A stretch of 62,511 nucleotides of DNA from Altererythrobacter sp. (GTDB taxonomy: Bacteria; Pseudomonadota; Alphaproteobacteria; Sphingomonadales; Sphingomonadaceae), in contig JAPSJS010000014.1 in the NCBI GenBank assembly GCA_031178065.1, forward strand, positions 1-62,511, written 5' to 3'. Made by a program: the position numbers and the translations under genes. The notes under the pieces are model-generated. The model was given only the letters and a program-made list of their open reading frames with translations, did not search any database and had not been told where the DNA came from. This document shows positions 41,864 to 50,009 of this stretch, one piece after another; position 1 is the first letter of the stretch; each line of letters begins with the position of its first letter.

Positions 41864-43462
41864 TTAGAATTCCCCCAAAATGCGAAAGCGGACGAAGAGG
41901 TCGCCGGACTCCGAGTCCGGCCCGGTGAGGAGCGGCACGCCGAGATCGACGGCGCCGTGGAAGTAGTCGAAGAGGCGGATGCGGGCGCCGAGCCCCGCGC
42001 TCGCCAGCGAGAAGTCCTCGTCCTGGCCAGCCGCGGCACGGTGGATTGCGGCCCAACCGGAATCGAGGAACGCGTGAAGCCGCAGCTCGTCGAGGGGCCC
42101 CTCGCCGAGCCGCGAGGCCAGGTCGGGCGAGCGCAGCTCCGTCTGGAGCGCAAAGCCATAGTCGCCGATCGCCTCGGATTCGTAATAGCCGCGCACCGAC
42201 GACATCCCGCCGAGGCTGAAGCCTTCGTTCGAGATCAGCGGATCGGGCGACCATTGTCCGGTGAAGCGGCTGCTGAGCTGCAGCCCGGGTCCAAAATCCT
42301 GCTCTCGGCCGGCGTCGAGCTTCACAATGAAGAAGCCGTCGCGCGCATAGAGGCGCTTGTAGGCGAAGCGCTCCCAGCTATCGCCGAGGCCGCGGATTCC
42401 CAGGGTTCCCGAAAGGCTGAGATCGGTCCGGGCAGTGTCGCCCGTCCAGTCACCGCGCCATGATAGTGTGGCGGGAACATAGGTGATGGGCGCGCTATCC
42501 TTGTCAGCGCCCAGGATCAGATCCTCGCCGAAGCTCTTGTAGTCGAAGCCCAGCGTCACCGAATGGTAGAAGCCCTCGCTGCTCCCGAGCGACTGGATCA
42601 GGCGCAAGCCGGCGATGTCGCCCTTGCCGATGACGCTGGTGCCGCCGACCACGGCGATATCGCTGTCCGAATGGACATAATAGCCCAAGAGCTGCGTGCC
42701 TTGAGCCAGTGGCAGCAGATAGTTGCCGGAGATCACGGTGCCGTCGTCGGTGCGCCGGGGTGCGGTCTGCGACGAGATGCTCAGCGAATGGCCGAGCCCC
42801 CAGAGATTATCGTGCCGAAGCGTACTCGCCACCCGCAAGTCGGTGGTTGCGGCGCTGGAGAAGTTGTTGAGCTCTACAGAGCCATGAAATGGCGAACTCT
42901 CCTCGACGCTCAGCACTACGTCGAGTGTGCCCGGCGCCTCCCCCGCACGCAGCTCGGGAGTGACCCGGCGGCTCGTTGTCTGGTTGAGTGCGATCACATC
43001 GCGCTGGAACTCGCCCAGGTTCGGCGTTCGCCCGGGCGTGAGCGAGGGCGCTTCCGCGAGAACGGAGTTGGGGTTCTTCGCGCCTTCGACCAGCACTTGT
43101 CCAATGGCCTGCTCCTGCACCTCCAACTGGAGGATGCCACCGTCCACCGACTGCTCCGGAATGAACACCGAAACAGCGACATAGCCTGCGTCCTCAAACG
43201 CCTTTTGAAGCGCGGCCCGGGCGGCTTCGACATCTTCCTCGTTCTTGTTGGGGCCCATGTGCGGGTACACCGCCCGCTCCACCGCATCGGGCGGCAGGAC
43301 CGTATTGCCCTTCACCTGAAACGCACGGATATCGAATGTGGACAGGGCGGAGGCTTCAGCAGCCGCAGGCGGCGCAGGTGGGGAACCATCCTGGGCGAGG
43401 CAAGGCGCTGCCCCCGCCGACAGGACCAATCCCAACACCGCGCGACTTGCGGTGATGCGCAT
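41864..43462 (-). CDS. TpsB-type outer-membrane transporter (ShlB/FhaC family)
   Basis: 532 residues from the ATG at 43462, chosen because GGAG lies seven to eight bases upstream; an in-frame ATG at 43480 is the alternative. A signal peptide (MRITASRAVLGLVLSAGAAP) is followed by a POTRA domain (FQVKGNTVLPPDAVERAVYP, then GYVAVSVFIPEQSVDGGILQ), a second POTRA (EFQRDVIALNQTTSRRVTPE) and the 16-strand barrel. The barrel has the family motif SLGGMSSVRGYYESEAIGDY, which matches the conserved VRGY/F loop placed in the pore. It ends FVRFRILGEF with a terminal Phe. It should secrete the 4117-residue exoprotein encoded 6 kb downstream. It heads a long minus-strand operon-like run. Confidence 0.95.
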   Translation of the reverse strand: MRITASRAVLGLVLSAGAAPCLAQDGSPPAPPAAAEASALSTFDIRAFQVKGNTVLPPDAVERAVYPHMGPNKNEEDVEAARAALQKAFEDAGYVAVSVFIPEQSVDGGILQLEVQEQAIGQVLVEGAKNPNSVLAEAPSLTPGRTPNLGEFQRDVIALNQTTSRRVTPELRAGEAPGTLDVVLSVEESSPFHGSVELNNFSSAATTDLRVASTLRHDNLWGLGHSLSISSQTAPRRTDDGTVISGNYLLPLAQGTQLLGYYVHSDSDIAVVGGTSVIGKGDIAGLRLIQSLGSSEGFYHSVTLGFDYKSFGEDLILGADKDSAPITYVPATLSWRGDWTGDTARTDLSLSGTLGIRGLGDSWERFAYKRLYARDGFFIVKLDAGREQDFGPGLQLSSRFTGQWSPDPLISNEGFSLGGMSSVRGYYESEAIGDYGFALQTELRSPDLASRLGEGPLDELRLHAFLDSGWAAIHRAAAGQDEDFSLASAGLGARIRLFDYFHGAVDLGVPLLTGPDSESGDLFVRFRILGEF

Positions 43463-43895
43463 TCGAAAAACTCCGACCATCAAGCTCGAGCCCCCGCCGC
43501 CACATCTCGGCTGATATCCGTCAACCGATGGCGCAAATCCGTCCAACAACATGATGCGCGGGGCTGCCGAACATCGCCGAGCAGCCCTTCGCTGGAGCGC
43601 TCTTGCCGCGAATTGTGTGACGATTTGAAGTCAAACTGCCCGCAGAGCCGGCGCCAGAAACCTTTCTACCGCATAGCTGCAAGCAAAGTGTCAGTTTCGT
43701 TACGATCACATGTATATGCGTATTGAAGCCCTGCCAAAGGGCAGGTACAGCATAAGCGTGCGTTATAGGCGTAATAACACATTGATTCGCATTTTTACTT
43801 CATTCAATTTTGACACGACTATCCCTTCGGCAGAATACTTGACTGCCGAAGTCGTTCATGTCTTGCGGTCGGCGCAAGAGGTGCGCCGACGAATG
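43463..43895. promoter_or_regulatory. promoter region of the two-partner-secretion run
   Basis: About 430 bases, less GC-rich than the surroundings, between the AraC regulator gene and tpsB, both on the minus strand. It contains the inverted repeat CTTCGGCAG (43825-43833) with CTGCCGAAG (43843-43851), which could end araC transcription or bind a regulator. I cannot identify -35/-10 boxes with confidence. Confidence 0.5.
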
Positions 43896-44897
43896 TCAGC
43901 CCATGTCGCCGCGCACCGCGCGTCTGCGGGTCTGACTTGGTGGCTCACCAAAGTACTTCGCGTAGGCACGCGAAAAGGGCGGGGCGCTGGAAAAGCCAGC
44001 ATCCCTTGCAATGGCGTCGATCGACCGTCCGTCGAAGCCGCTCGACAGAGTCGCATGCGCCCACTCGAGCCGAACGGTCTGAATGAAGGCCTTGACGGAG
44101 GTGCCGAGGCAGGACCGGAATCCCTTTCGCAGCGTCTGAGCAGTGACGCCCACGCTGGCAGCAAGCGCTTCGGTGTTGAAATCGCGGCGATGGTCTTCCC
44201 GAATCACACGAATCGCCTCGGTGACCGAGCGCACGATGGGCAGAAAGCAATCACGCCGCTCCTGAGCAATCAGGCGCTCCGCGAGCGCGCGGTAAAGCGC
44301 CGATTCGATTCGATCGAGCCCGCTCCCCAGCCGTGTGCCCCCATCAGCGAGCACGCCAATCAGTTGCTCGATGGCCCGATCAAGCCCATCGGTCTCCCGG
44401 CGCGCACCAATTACGCAAGCGATCGAAGCCAGCCTCCGAGCATCTCCGAGCGCGGCGCTGGCGAGTGCATTCACTCTGTCGCGCGGCACATCCAGAACAA
44501 GTCCCCAAGATTGTGCCGGCCAAGACGCCGTTGCCGGCTCATCGCAGGAGAACAGGATCGGTACTCGCGGCGGGCATGCCAGCCGCGCCGACGCGGTGAT
44601 GAAGGACACTTCGCTGGTGATGGGAACAAGGAGGAGCGCACGCCGTCCGGCACCCTTGTGGTAGGTCTCGGTGTGCTGCGAGAAATGGCGCAACTCGGCA
44701 ATGAGAGCACCGACCTGGAGACGGTAACGGTTTGTGCCGCTCGCGGGTGCCAGATCGAGGCTCCGGGAAACCGCTGCGCCGAGGTTTGGCGAGTGCTGCC
44801 GAGCAGCTCTTTGGGACGCGAGGAAGTCGACCGGCCTGGCAGACGTTCTCTCTCTGGCGAGAGAAGGCATTTGGAAGTCCATGAACAATCCCTTCAT
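43896..44897 (-). CDS. AraC-family transcriptional regulator
   Basis: 333 residues. The C-terminal quarter has the double helix-turn-helix of AraC proteins: FNTEALAASVGVTAQTLRKG and SIDAIARDAGFSSAPPFSRA, then YAKYFGEPPSQTRRR. The N-terminal 200 residues fit the AraC-binding-2 sensor domain (VGALIAELRHFSQHTETYHK). It reads toward tpsB and diverges from the TonB/STN/sigma operon with 155 bases between starts. That position suggests it controls one or both units. The effector is unknown. Confidence 0.93.
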   Translation of the reverse strand: MKGLFMDFQMPSLARERTSARPVDFLASQRAARQHSPNLGAAVSRSLDLAPASGTNRYRLQVGALIAELRHFSQHTETYHKGAGRRALLLVPITSEVSFITASARLACPPRVPILFSCDEPATASWPAQSWGLVLDVPRDRVNALASAALGDARRLASIACVIGARRETDGLDRAIEQLIGVLADGGTRLGSGLDRIESALYRALAERLIAQERRDCFLPIVRSVTEAIRVIREDHRRDFNTEALAASVGVTAQTLRKGFRSCLGTSVKAFIQTVRLEWAHATLSSGFDGRSIDAIARDAGFSSAPPFSRAYAKYFGEPPSQTRRRAVRGDMG

Positions 44898-45052
44898 TGT
44901 GGAAGAGAGCCGCTCGCCGCGTTAGCGCAGCCGCAGAGCAAAATTTTTCTTCCCCCGGCGCTTCAGTCGGCCTGCGGTGCAGGCATTCCGCGCCGGGCCG
45001 CGCGCTTGACGCAAATAGTTCATGTCCGGACGGCAAGGACGGCGCCGGGTCG

Positions 45053-45736
45053 ATGACATACACCGCCACCCCCTCCTTCCTGTCCCGCTCCGGCGCCCTT
45101 GCCTGCTCGGCGCTAATCCACGCCGGAATCGGCGTCGCCTTGTTCGTCAATTTCACGAGCGGCGCGCCCGAAGAGGGGATGCGCGCCGGGGACCGCGGGC
45201 ATGTACTGGTGGTTGAGCTGCTCCCGCTGCCCGAAGGAGGTTCGCCAGCCCAGGGCGAGGCGCAGCAGGAGCGGTCTGACAGCGATGAGCACGGCAGAGT
45301 GCCGGATGCTGGCGACGGCAGGGGGCCGTTGGAAACGGGGAGCGCACTCGCCCTCGGAAGCCCTCCACCAGGCGATGGTGGCAACGGCGATGACGATGGC
45401 CAGGCCACGATGACAGACAGCCCTGAGGGTGCCCCGGCGCTCGCCGGCACAGAAGTGCAGGCGTTCCGTGCGCGCCTGTTGCAACACATCGAACGGTATC
45501 GCCGCTACCCTCCCGAAGCGCGGGCAGCCGGACACGAGGGGGTTGTGCGTGTCCACTTCGTCATGGACCGATCAGGCAAGGTGCTGGATGCCTGGATCGA
45601 GCTCAGTTCGGGCTCGCCCCTGCTCGACGAGGAAGCCGTTGCGGCCGTGAGGCGAGCGGCACCCCTTCCCGCGCCTCCCGCCAGTTGGCCAAACAGCTTC
45701 GCCGTTGCACTGCCAATCGGCTATTCGCTGCAATGA
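45053..45736 (+). CDS. TonB family protein (second copy)
   Basis: 227 residues from the ATG at 45053, which starts just before the membrane anchor (ALACSALIHAGIGVALFV at about 14-31). The middle is Gly/Asp/Pro-rich. The C-terminal TonB domain begins LLQHIERYRRYPPEARAAGH and continues GVVRVHFVMDRSGKVLDAWI, then LLDEEAVAAVRRAAPLPAPP, a good match to the TonB C-terminal fold. It is the first gene of a plus-strand operon with an STN protein, ECF sigma and FecR. Its stop overlaps the next start (ATGA). It likely acts in signalling or supplies a dedicated energiser. Confidence 0.9.
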   Translation: MTYTATPSFLSRSGALACSALIHAGIGVALFVNFTSGAPEEGMRAGDRGHVLVVELLPLPEGGSPAQGEAQQERSDSDEHGRVPDAGDGRGPLETGSALALGSPPPGDGGNGDDDGQATMTDSPEGAPALAGTEVQAFRARLLQHIERYRRYPPEARAAGHEGVVRVHFVMDRSGKVLDAWIELSSGSPLLDEEAVAAVRRAAPLPAPPASWPNSFAVALPIGYSLQ

Positions 45737-46479
45737 GGGCAGCATTGCCTTTCAGCCAGCGGGTTGCCCGAAGCCGCATGGCCTTCCGGCGCTGGGCGCT
45801 CGCCATGATCATCCTGGCGCTCGCACAGACCGCCCTCGCAGCCGAGGACAACCCCCAGACAATTCGGCAGCGATACGACATAGCCGCAATGCCGCTCGAT
45901 CTCGCGCTGGCTCGCTTCTCCGAGATCAGCGGCATTGACGTCCTCCTGCGCGAGCCTCACGCGGACCAGCTCCAGTCCTCGGCAGTGAACGGCTTGTTGA
46001 GCGCGACTGAAGCGCTCAATCTTCTGCTGCGGGGCTCCGGCCTTGTCGCGCGATTCACCAGCGCGAGTTCGGCAGTCATCGTTCCTGCTGAGGCTGCGCA
46101 GGCGCCTTGGGCACTCGGCGAGAGCGATGCTGCGCCCGGACAGCCCCTCCTCAATCTCGACATGATGCACGTGACCGCTTCACGCATCATCGGGAGGCAG
46201 CGGCCAGACCTGGATGAGGTCTTCGCAAGCCGCCTCGTCGTGGCGATACGCCGGACGGTCATCAAGGAAGCGCTATTCGAAAGCGGGAAGTCCACCGATG
46301 TGCGGATCGCTGTCCGGATCACGCCTGCAGGCGAACTGTTCGACGTGCGGATCGTGCGGGACAGTCGCGACCCGCAGCTTGACGCGCGGATTACAGCTCT
46401 GCTGGAGGGCGCCGATCTCGGGATTGCGCCACCAGACGGCCTGCGCCAGCCTCTCTTTTTCGACCTCTCGGGCCGCTGA
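45733..46479 (+). CDS. free-standing STN-domain protein
   Basis: 248 residues from the ATG at 45733, coupled to the tonB stop. After a signal peptide (MAFRRWALAMIILALAQTAL) comes an STN (secretin/TonB N-terminal) domain: QRYDIAAMPLDLALARFSEI, then VNGLLSATEALNLLLRGSGL. The C-terminal part (VRIAVRITPAGELFDVRIVR, then DARITALLEGADLGIAPPDG) resembles the TonB C-terminal fold. In FecA-type systems the STN domain is the N-terminal arm of the outer-membrane receptor and touches FecR; here it is a separate periplasmic protein with no barrel. It is followed by the ECF sigma and FecR genes, so it may be the signal relay. Confidence 0.85.
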   Translation: MRAALPFSQRVARSRMAFRRWALAMIILALAQTALAAEDNPQTIRQRYDIAAMPLDLALARFSEISGIDVLLREPHADQLQSSAVNGLLSATEALNLLLRGSGLVARFTSASSAVIVPAEAAQAPWALGESDAAPGQPLLNLDMMHVTASRIIGRQRPDLDEVFASRLVVAIRRTVIKEALFESGKSTDVRIAVRITPAGELFDVRIVRDSRDPQLDARITALLEGADLGIAPPDGLRQPLFFDLSGR

Positions 46480-46520
46480 ATGCAGTGGTCGGTCCTCGAG
46501 CAAAGGCGGGGGAGCGGGTC

Positions 46521-47063
46521 GTGACGCACTCGTCGCGTCTGCAGCTGCGCCGATCGCTCGTGGATCGCTATCACGAACTACGCCGCCGGCTCGCCCGGAG
46601 GCTCGGATCGACCACGCTGGCAAGCGAGGCCCTGAGCGAGACTTGGCTGGCGCTTGGCAGCGGCGGTGAGCTCGAGACAATCGCGGACGCCGATGCTTAT
46701 GTTTACCGTGCGGCGCTCAATGCCGCCCACGCACTTCGCAAGCGCGAGGACCGTCACGGTCATGCAGATATAGCAGAGATCGCCGACATCGCGGATGACG
46801 CGCCCCTTCCAGACCGGATCGTCGTATCACGCAACGAGATCGAGCGGATGATCGAGGCGCTGCGCGAACTACCCGAGCGTCAGCGCGAAGCCTTTCTACA
46901 ATGCTATAGGGGCGAAATGATGCCCGAGGAACTTGCCGAGCGGTATCAGGTGAGTGTGCGCACCATCCAGTCGGACATCCGTTCGGCCATTCTGCATTGC
47001 GCCGAGCGAACGGGGCGAAAAAATGTTCTCGCTGGCAGACGGGTGAAACTCTCTAGAGAGTAG
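46521..47063 (+). CDS. ECF RNA polymerase sigma factor, FecI-like
   Basis: 180 residues from a GTG at 46521 with GGGGGAG before it; a GTG at 46485 is an alternative. Region 2 has the helix LARRLGSTTLASEALSETWL and YVYRAALNAAHALRKRE. Region 4 has ALRELPERQREAFLQCYRGE and LAERYQVSVRTIQSDIRSAI, the usual ECF DNA-binding helix-turn-helix. It matches the FecI group of iron-starvation and cell-surface signalling sigma factors. It is followed 54 bases later by a FecR gene. Its target promoters are unknown; tpsB is the nearest candidate. Confidence 0.93.
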   Translation: MTHSSRLQLRRSLVDRYHELRRRLARRLGSTTLASEALSETWLALGSGGELETIADADAYVYRAALNAAHALRKREDRHGHADIAEIADIADDAPLPDRIVVSRNEIERMIEALRELPERQREAFLQCYRGEMMPEELAERYQVSVRTIQSDIRSAILHCAERTGRKNVLAGRRVKLSRE

Positions 47064-47117
47064 GAGGAATTTTTTGCGCGAAGCTTTCAACATCCTTACC
47101 GGGCGTGCAGCCCCTCA

Positions 47118-48143
47118 ATGACCTCTCGCGATCATCTCGAGAGTACCGATCCGCTCGATGTCGAAGCGGTCGACTGGGTCGTAAGACTGACTGTCGGGCG
47201 CCTTTCCGATTCCGATCGGAAAGCGTTCGAACGATGGCGCGCGACGAGTGCCGAACACGACCGCGCGTTTGCGGCCGCGTCTGACCTGTGCGGCCATTTG
47301 CGGCGGATCCCGCTTGAACTCGACGCTGACAGGCTCGCGGCCACCGCTGAGACGCAATCCAGGAATGACAATGTCGTGGCACTCGGCGCCCAGCCACCCC
47401 GATCTGTGCCGCACCGCGGATTGAGCCGCCGCGCTTTCCTTGGCGGCGGCGGTGCTGTCGCTGCTTCGCTCGCAGGAGGATTGATGGCGGTCAATCCGCC
47501 GCTTGGCCTGTGGCCTTCGCTGGCGGAGTTGACGGCCGATGAACGTACCGCGCCGGGCGAACGGCTCGCGTTCAGCCCGATCGTCGGCGTCGACGTCGAG
47601 CTCAATTCGCGATCGAGCGCCTCGCGCGCGAATGGCGGCGAGGCGCTCGAGTTGATCGGCGGTGAAGCTTTCGTAACCGTGGCGGGGCTCGAACGGCCGT
47701 TCCGGCTGACCGCCGCGGACGGGATCATCACTGCGCGCCACGCATCGTTCAACGTTCAGTCCTTCGACGGCGAATTGTGCGTGACGTGCGTGAAGGGAGC
47801 GGTCGATGTCACCCGGTTGGACCGCAGCGAGACGCTGCGGGCGGGGCGCGAGATCGTGTTCGCAGCGGACGGCGACGTGCGCGAGGAACCGGCCGATCCG
47901 CTGGTCCGTCTTGCCTGGCGCCGCGGGTTGCTGATCCTGCGCCAAACACCGGTCTCGCGGGCCATTCCGCAGATCAACCGCTATTTTCCCGGGCGCTTAG
48001 TATTGACGGACAGCAGCAAGAGCGAGTGGCCAGTAACGGGCGTGTTCCACATAGAACAGATCGACCTCGCCGTGATCCAGCTTCAACGCCTACTGAACGT
48101 CCAAGCCACTCGTCTCCCCGGGGGAGTCGTGCTCCTCGGATAG
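47118..48143 (+). CDS. FecR-family anti-sigma regulator
   Basis: 341 residues. The N-terminal cytoplasmic DUF4880 part (EAVDWVVRLTVGRLSDSDRK, then FERWRATSAEHDRAFAAASD) binds the sigma factor. A membrane-crossing segment (LSRRAFLGGGGAVAASLAGG at about 100-120) resembles a Tat signal with the pair RR, unusual for FecR. The periplasmic FecR domain follows (GGEAFVTVAGLERPFRLTAA to CVKGAVDVTRL), and a C-terminal STN-like stretch ends PGGVVLLG. It would hold the sigma factor inactive until the periplasmic STN protein signals. It is the last gene of the operon. Confidence 0.93.
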   Translation: MTSRDHLESTDPLDVEAVDWVVRLTVGRLSDSDRKAFERWRATSAEHDRAFAAASDLCGHLRRIPLELDADRLAATAETQSRNDNVVALGAQPPRSVPHRGLSRRAFLGGGGAVAASLAGGLMAVNPPLGLWPSLAELTADERTAPGERLAFSPIVGVDVELNSRSSASRANGGEALELIGGEAFVTVAGLERPFRLTAADGIITARHASFNVQSFDGELCVTCVKGAVDVTRLDRSETLRAGREIVFAADGDVREEPADPLVRLAWRRGLLILRQTPVSRAIPQINRYFPGRLVLTDSSKSEWPVTGVFHIEQIDLAVIQLQRLLNVQATRLPGGVVLLG

Positions 48144-48593
48144 GGAGCTTTGGCGCCAGCCTCGGCGCGAGGCGCCGCATGCAAGGGTGGCCCGTCCTTC
48201 ATCTACAGCTCGTTGTACGATTTCGCCAAGGACTCTATCTAGCTCGGAATCATCCTGAGTATAGTTCAACGCCCCCTTCTTGATCAGCGGATATAGGCCG
48301 CAATCGCCCGGTGGCGTCCTCGACTTCTTTGGTCACCGCCAGCCTGTATACGGATCAATTAGGAAAGCATCACATTGTAAGGGCAGTCGATCTCCGCTAA
48401 GTGGGTAACGTCGCGCAGGCTCCAGTGCCTCCGTAGCGATCCCGCACTGTGCGTTGCAGCTGTGCGGACGCGTGAAGAAAGCGTCGCGCCATAAACACCC
48501 ATCACTGCAGTAGGACCAACGATGCTTCACTGCTGGGAGCTACAATGCCTCCTTCCCAGAGGCATGTAACTCTTATGCAGATGATAAGCCGAA
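48144..48593. other. intergenic between FecR and integrase
   Basis: 450 bases between convergent genes. Less GC-rich than neighbours. Short frames show no recognisable content. GGCGCC occurs at 48152-48157 and 48171-48176 and could form a weak hairpin after fecR. Confidence 0.4.
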
Positions 48594-49754
48594 TTAGGGA
48601 TAGCCGGAGTCTGGGAAACAGTGTTGCCCCCATGCCCTCATCAACTCGCGCCTCTTGTCGAGGAAATCCGTTCGGCGGTACGCTGCTTCCACCTTGTTCG
48701 CGACGACGTGCGCGAGCGCTGCTTCAGCCACCTCGCCCGGGTAGTCAGTCTGCTCTGCCACCCAGTCGCGAAACGCTGATCGAAACCCATGCACGGTCAC
48801 GCTCAGGTTCCGATCACGCAGAAACTTGAGCAACGTCATGTCCGAAAGCGGCTTTTTCGGAGCCTGGCCGGGAAAGACAAGATCACTCGCCTCGACCCGA
48901 TGGTTCAGCGCACGCTCAAAGACCGAAGCCGCCTGCGGAGAAAGCGGCACAATGTGGGCACGCCCCATTTTCATCCGCTCAGCAGGCAAGGTCCAGAGGC
49001 GAGCCTTAAGATCAATCTCCGACCATGTTGCTCCGCGAATCTCGCCGGAGCGCGCCGCCGTCAGGATCAGGGCTTCAAGCGCTAGACGGCTGATCGTCTC
49101 CCGCTTGCGAAGATCAGCGAGGAATGCCGGAACATCGGCATAGGCCATCGCCGCGAAATGGCGGTCCTTCTTTGGCTGTCGCGGTAGCCCGCGGGAGATC
49201 GAGCGACTGGGTGCCTCGGTCTCCCGGAAGCCCTTCGCACAAGCCCAGTCCAGGATAGTGGTGATCCGCTGGCGAACGCGTCGCGCCGTTTCCGGCTTCG
49301 TGAGCCAAATTGGCGCCAGAACATCACGAATCTGGGGGCCATCGATCTGGTCGACGCGAAGGCCGCCGATGCGCGGAAATGCGTACGTTTCAAGCGTCGC
49401 CAGCCATTGCTTCTGATGCTTGCCGTTCTTCCACGCCTTCTGATGCTCCTCGTGCACCGCCTTGGCCGCCTTGCGAAATGTCGGAATAACGAGCTGCTGC
49501 TTCTTTCTTTCGGCGACCGGGTCGATTCCTTGTGCGATCTTCCGGCGCATCTCGAAGGCAGCCTCGCGCGCATCGGCGAGAGATACCGAATTAAGCGAGC
49601 CCAACCCAATATCTCGCCGGCGCCCACCGGACTGGATTCGCAGGAGCCAGCGCCCTGAGCCCTTGCGATTCAGTTCGAGAAGCAGGCCATCCCCATCCGA
49701 GTAGCGCCCCGGTTCCTTGAGCGAGCGAACTTTGAGTGCTGTGAGCTTTCCCAC
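48594..49754 (-). CDS. int: tyrosine integrase, P4/Arm-DNA-binding type
   Basis: 386 residues. The N-terminal arm-binding domain (MGKLTALKVRSLKEPGRYSD, then LGSLNSVSLADAREAAFEMR) is typical of island integrases. Catalytic residues are visible in the C-terminal domain: first arginine in ILTAARSGEIRGATW, HxxR in VHGFRSAFRDW, histidine in ALAHVVANKVEAAYRR and the nucleophile tyrosine in AAYRRTD. It reads away from tRNA-Ser, 165 bases downstream of the tRNA 3' end, the usual layout for elements that integrate into a tRNA. Three 12-bp repeats lie just upstream of its start. Confidence 0.95.
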   Translation of the reverse strand: MGKLTALKVRSLKEPGRYSDGDGLLLELNRKGSGRWLLRIQSGGRRRDIGLGSLNSVSLADAREAAFEMRRKIAQGIDPVAERKKQQLVIPTFRKAAKAVHEEHQKAWKNGKHQKQWLATLETYAFPRIGGLRVDQIDGPQIRDVLAPIWLTKPETARRVRQRITTILDWACAKGFRETEAPSRSISRGLPRQPKKDRHFAAMAYADVPAFLADLRKRETISRLALEALILTAARSGEIRGATWSEIDLKARLWTLPAERMKMGRAHIVPLSPQAASVFERALNHRVEASDLVFPGQAPKKPLSDMTLLKFLRDRNLSVTVHGFRSAFRDWVAEQTDYPGEVAEAALAHVVANKVEAAYRRTDFLDKRRELMRAWGQHCFPDSGYP

Positions 49755-49770
49755 CTCATCACTCCATTTC

Positions 49771-49806
49771 TACCCCACATTTTACCCCACACTTTACCCC
49801 ACACTT
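49771..49806 (-). repeat. three 12-bp direct repeats upstream of int
   Basis: TACCCCACATTT (49771-49782), TACCCCACACTT (49783-49794) and TACCCCACACTT (49795-49806) stand head to tail with an exact 12-base period. They lie between the integrase start and tRNA-Ser. They are good candidates for arm-type integrase binding sites or for the int operator. Confidence 0.85.
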
Positions 49807-49847
49807 TTGGTGAGATGCGGTCGGATCGAATGAAAAGCAGCGGGACG

Positions 49848-49875
49848 AAAAAACCGCTGATTTCCGCGGTTTTTT
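49848..49875 (-). terminator. bidirectional intrinsic terminator after tRNA-Ser
   Basis: AAAAAACCGC, loop TGATTTCC, GCGGTTTTTT is a perfect 10-bp inverted repeat with T-runs on both strands. It lies 44 bases after the tRNA 3' end on the minus strand. Confidence 0.85.
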
Positions 49876-49918
49876 AGCAGTTTAAGAGTGAAAAAGCTAG
49901 CCCTGCAGAAGGGCGAAA

Positions 49919-50009
49919 TGGCGGAGCGGGAGGGATTCGAACCCTCGATACGGGGTTGCCGTATACACACTTTCCAGGCGTGCGCCTTCGACCACTCGGC
50001 CACCGCTCC
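49919..50009 (-). tRNA. tRNA-Ser(GGA)
   Basis: 91 bases with encoded CCA (49921-49919). Acceptor stem GGAGCGG/CCGCTCC, class II long variable arm (TATACGG...CCGTAT), T-arm GAGGG/CCCTC with TTCGAAT. The anticodon loop CTGGAAA gives GGA, decoding UCC/UCU. It is a likely attachment site for the adjacent integrase; its 3' end should be the att core. Confidence 0.97.

Larger units (their letters stand above)
9315..49919. mobile_element. putative integrative conjugative or mobilizable island, right end at tRNA-Ser
   Basis: The block contains a relaxase, an oriT, TraC/TraD-type proteins, ArdC, AlpA, DUF736 and a sigma-like protein at one end and a tyrosine integrase beside tRNA-Ser at the other. 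Between them lie the two-partner-secretion locus and a TonB-receptor cargo. The right boundary should be the 3' end of tRNA-Ser near 49919. I found no second copy of that 3' end in the window, so the left boundary is not set and may lie outside. No type IV secretion genes are seen, so the element is mobilizable at best as shown. Whether all parts arrived together is inference. Confidence 0.45.
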
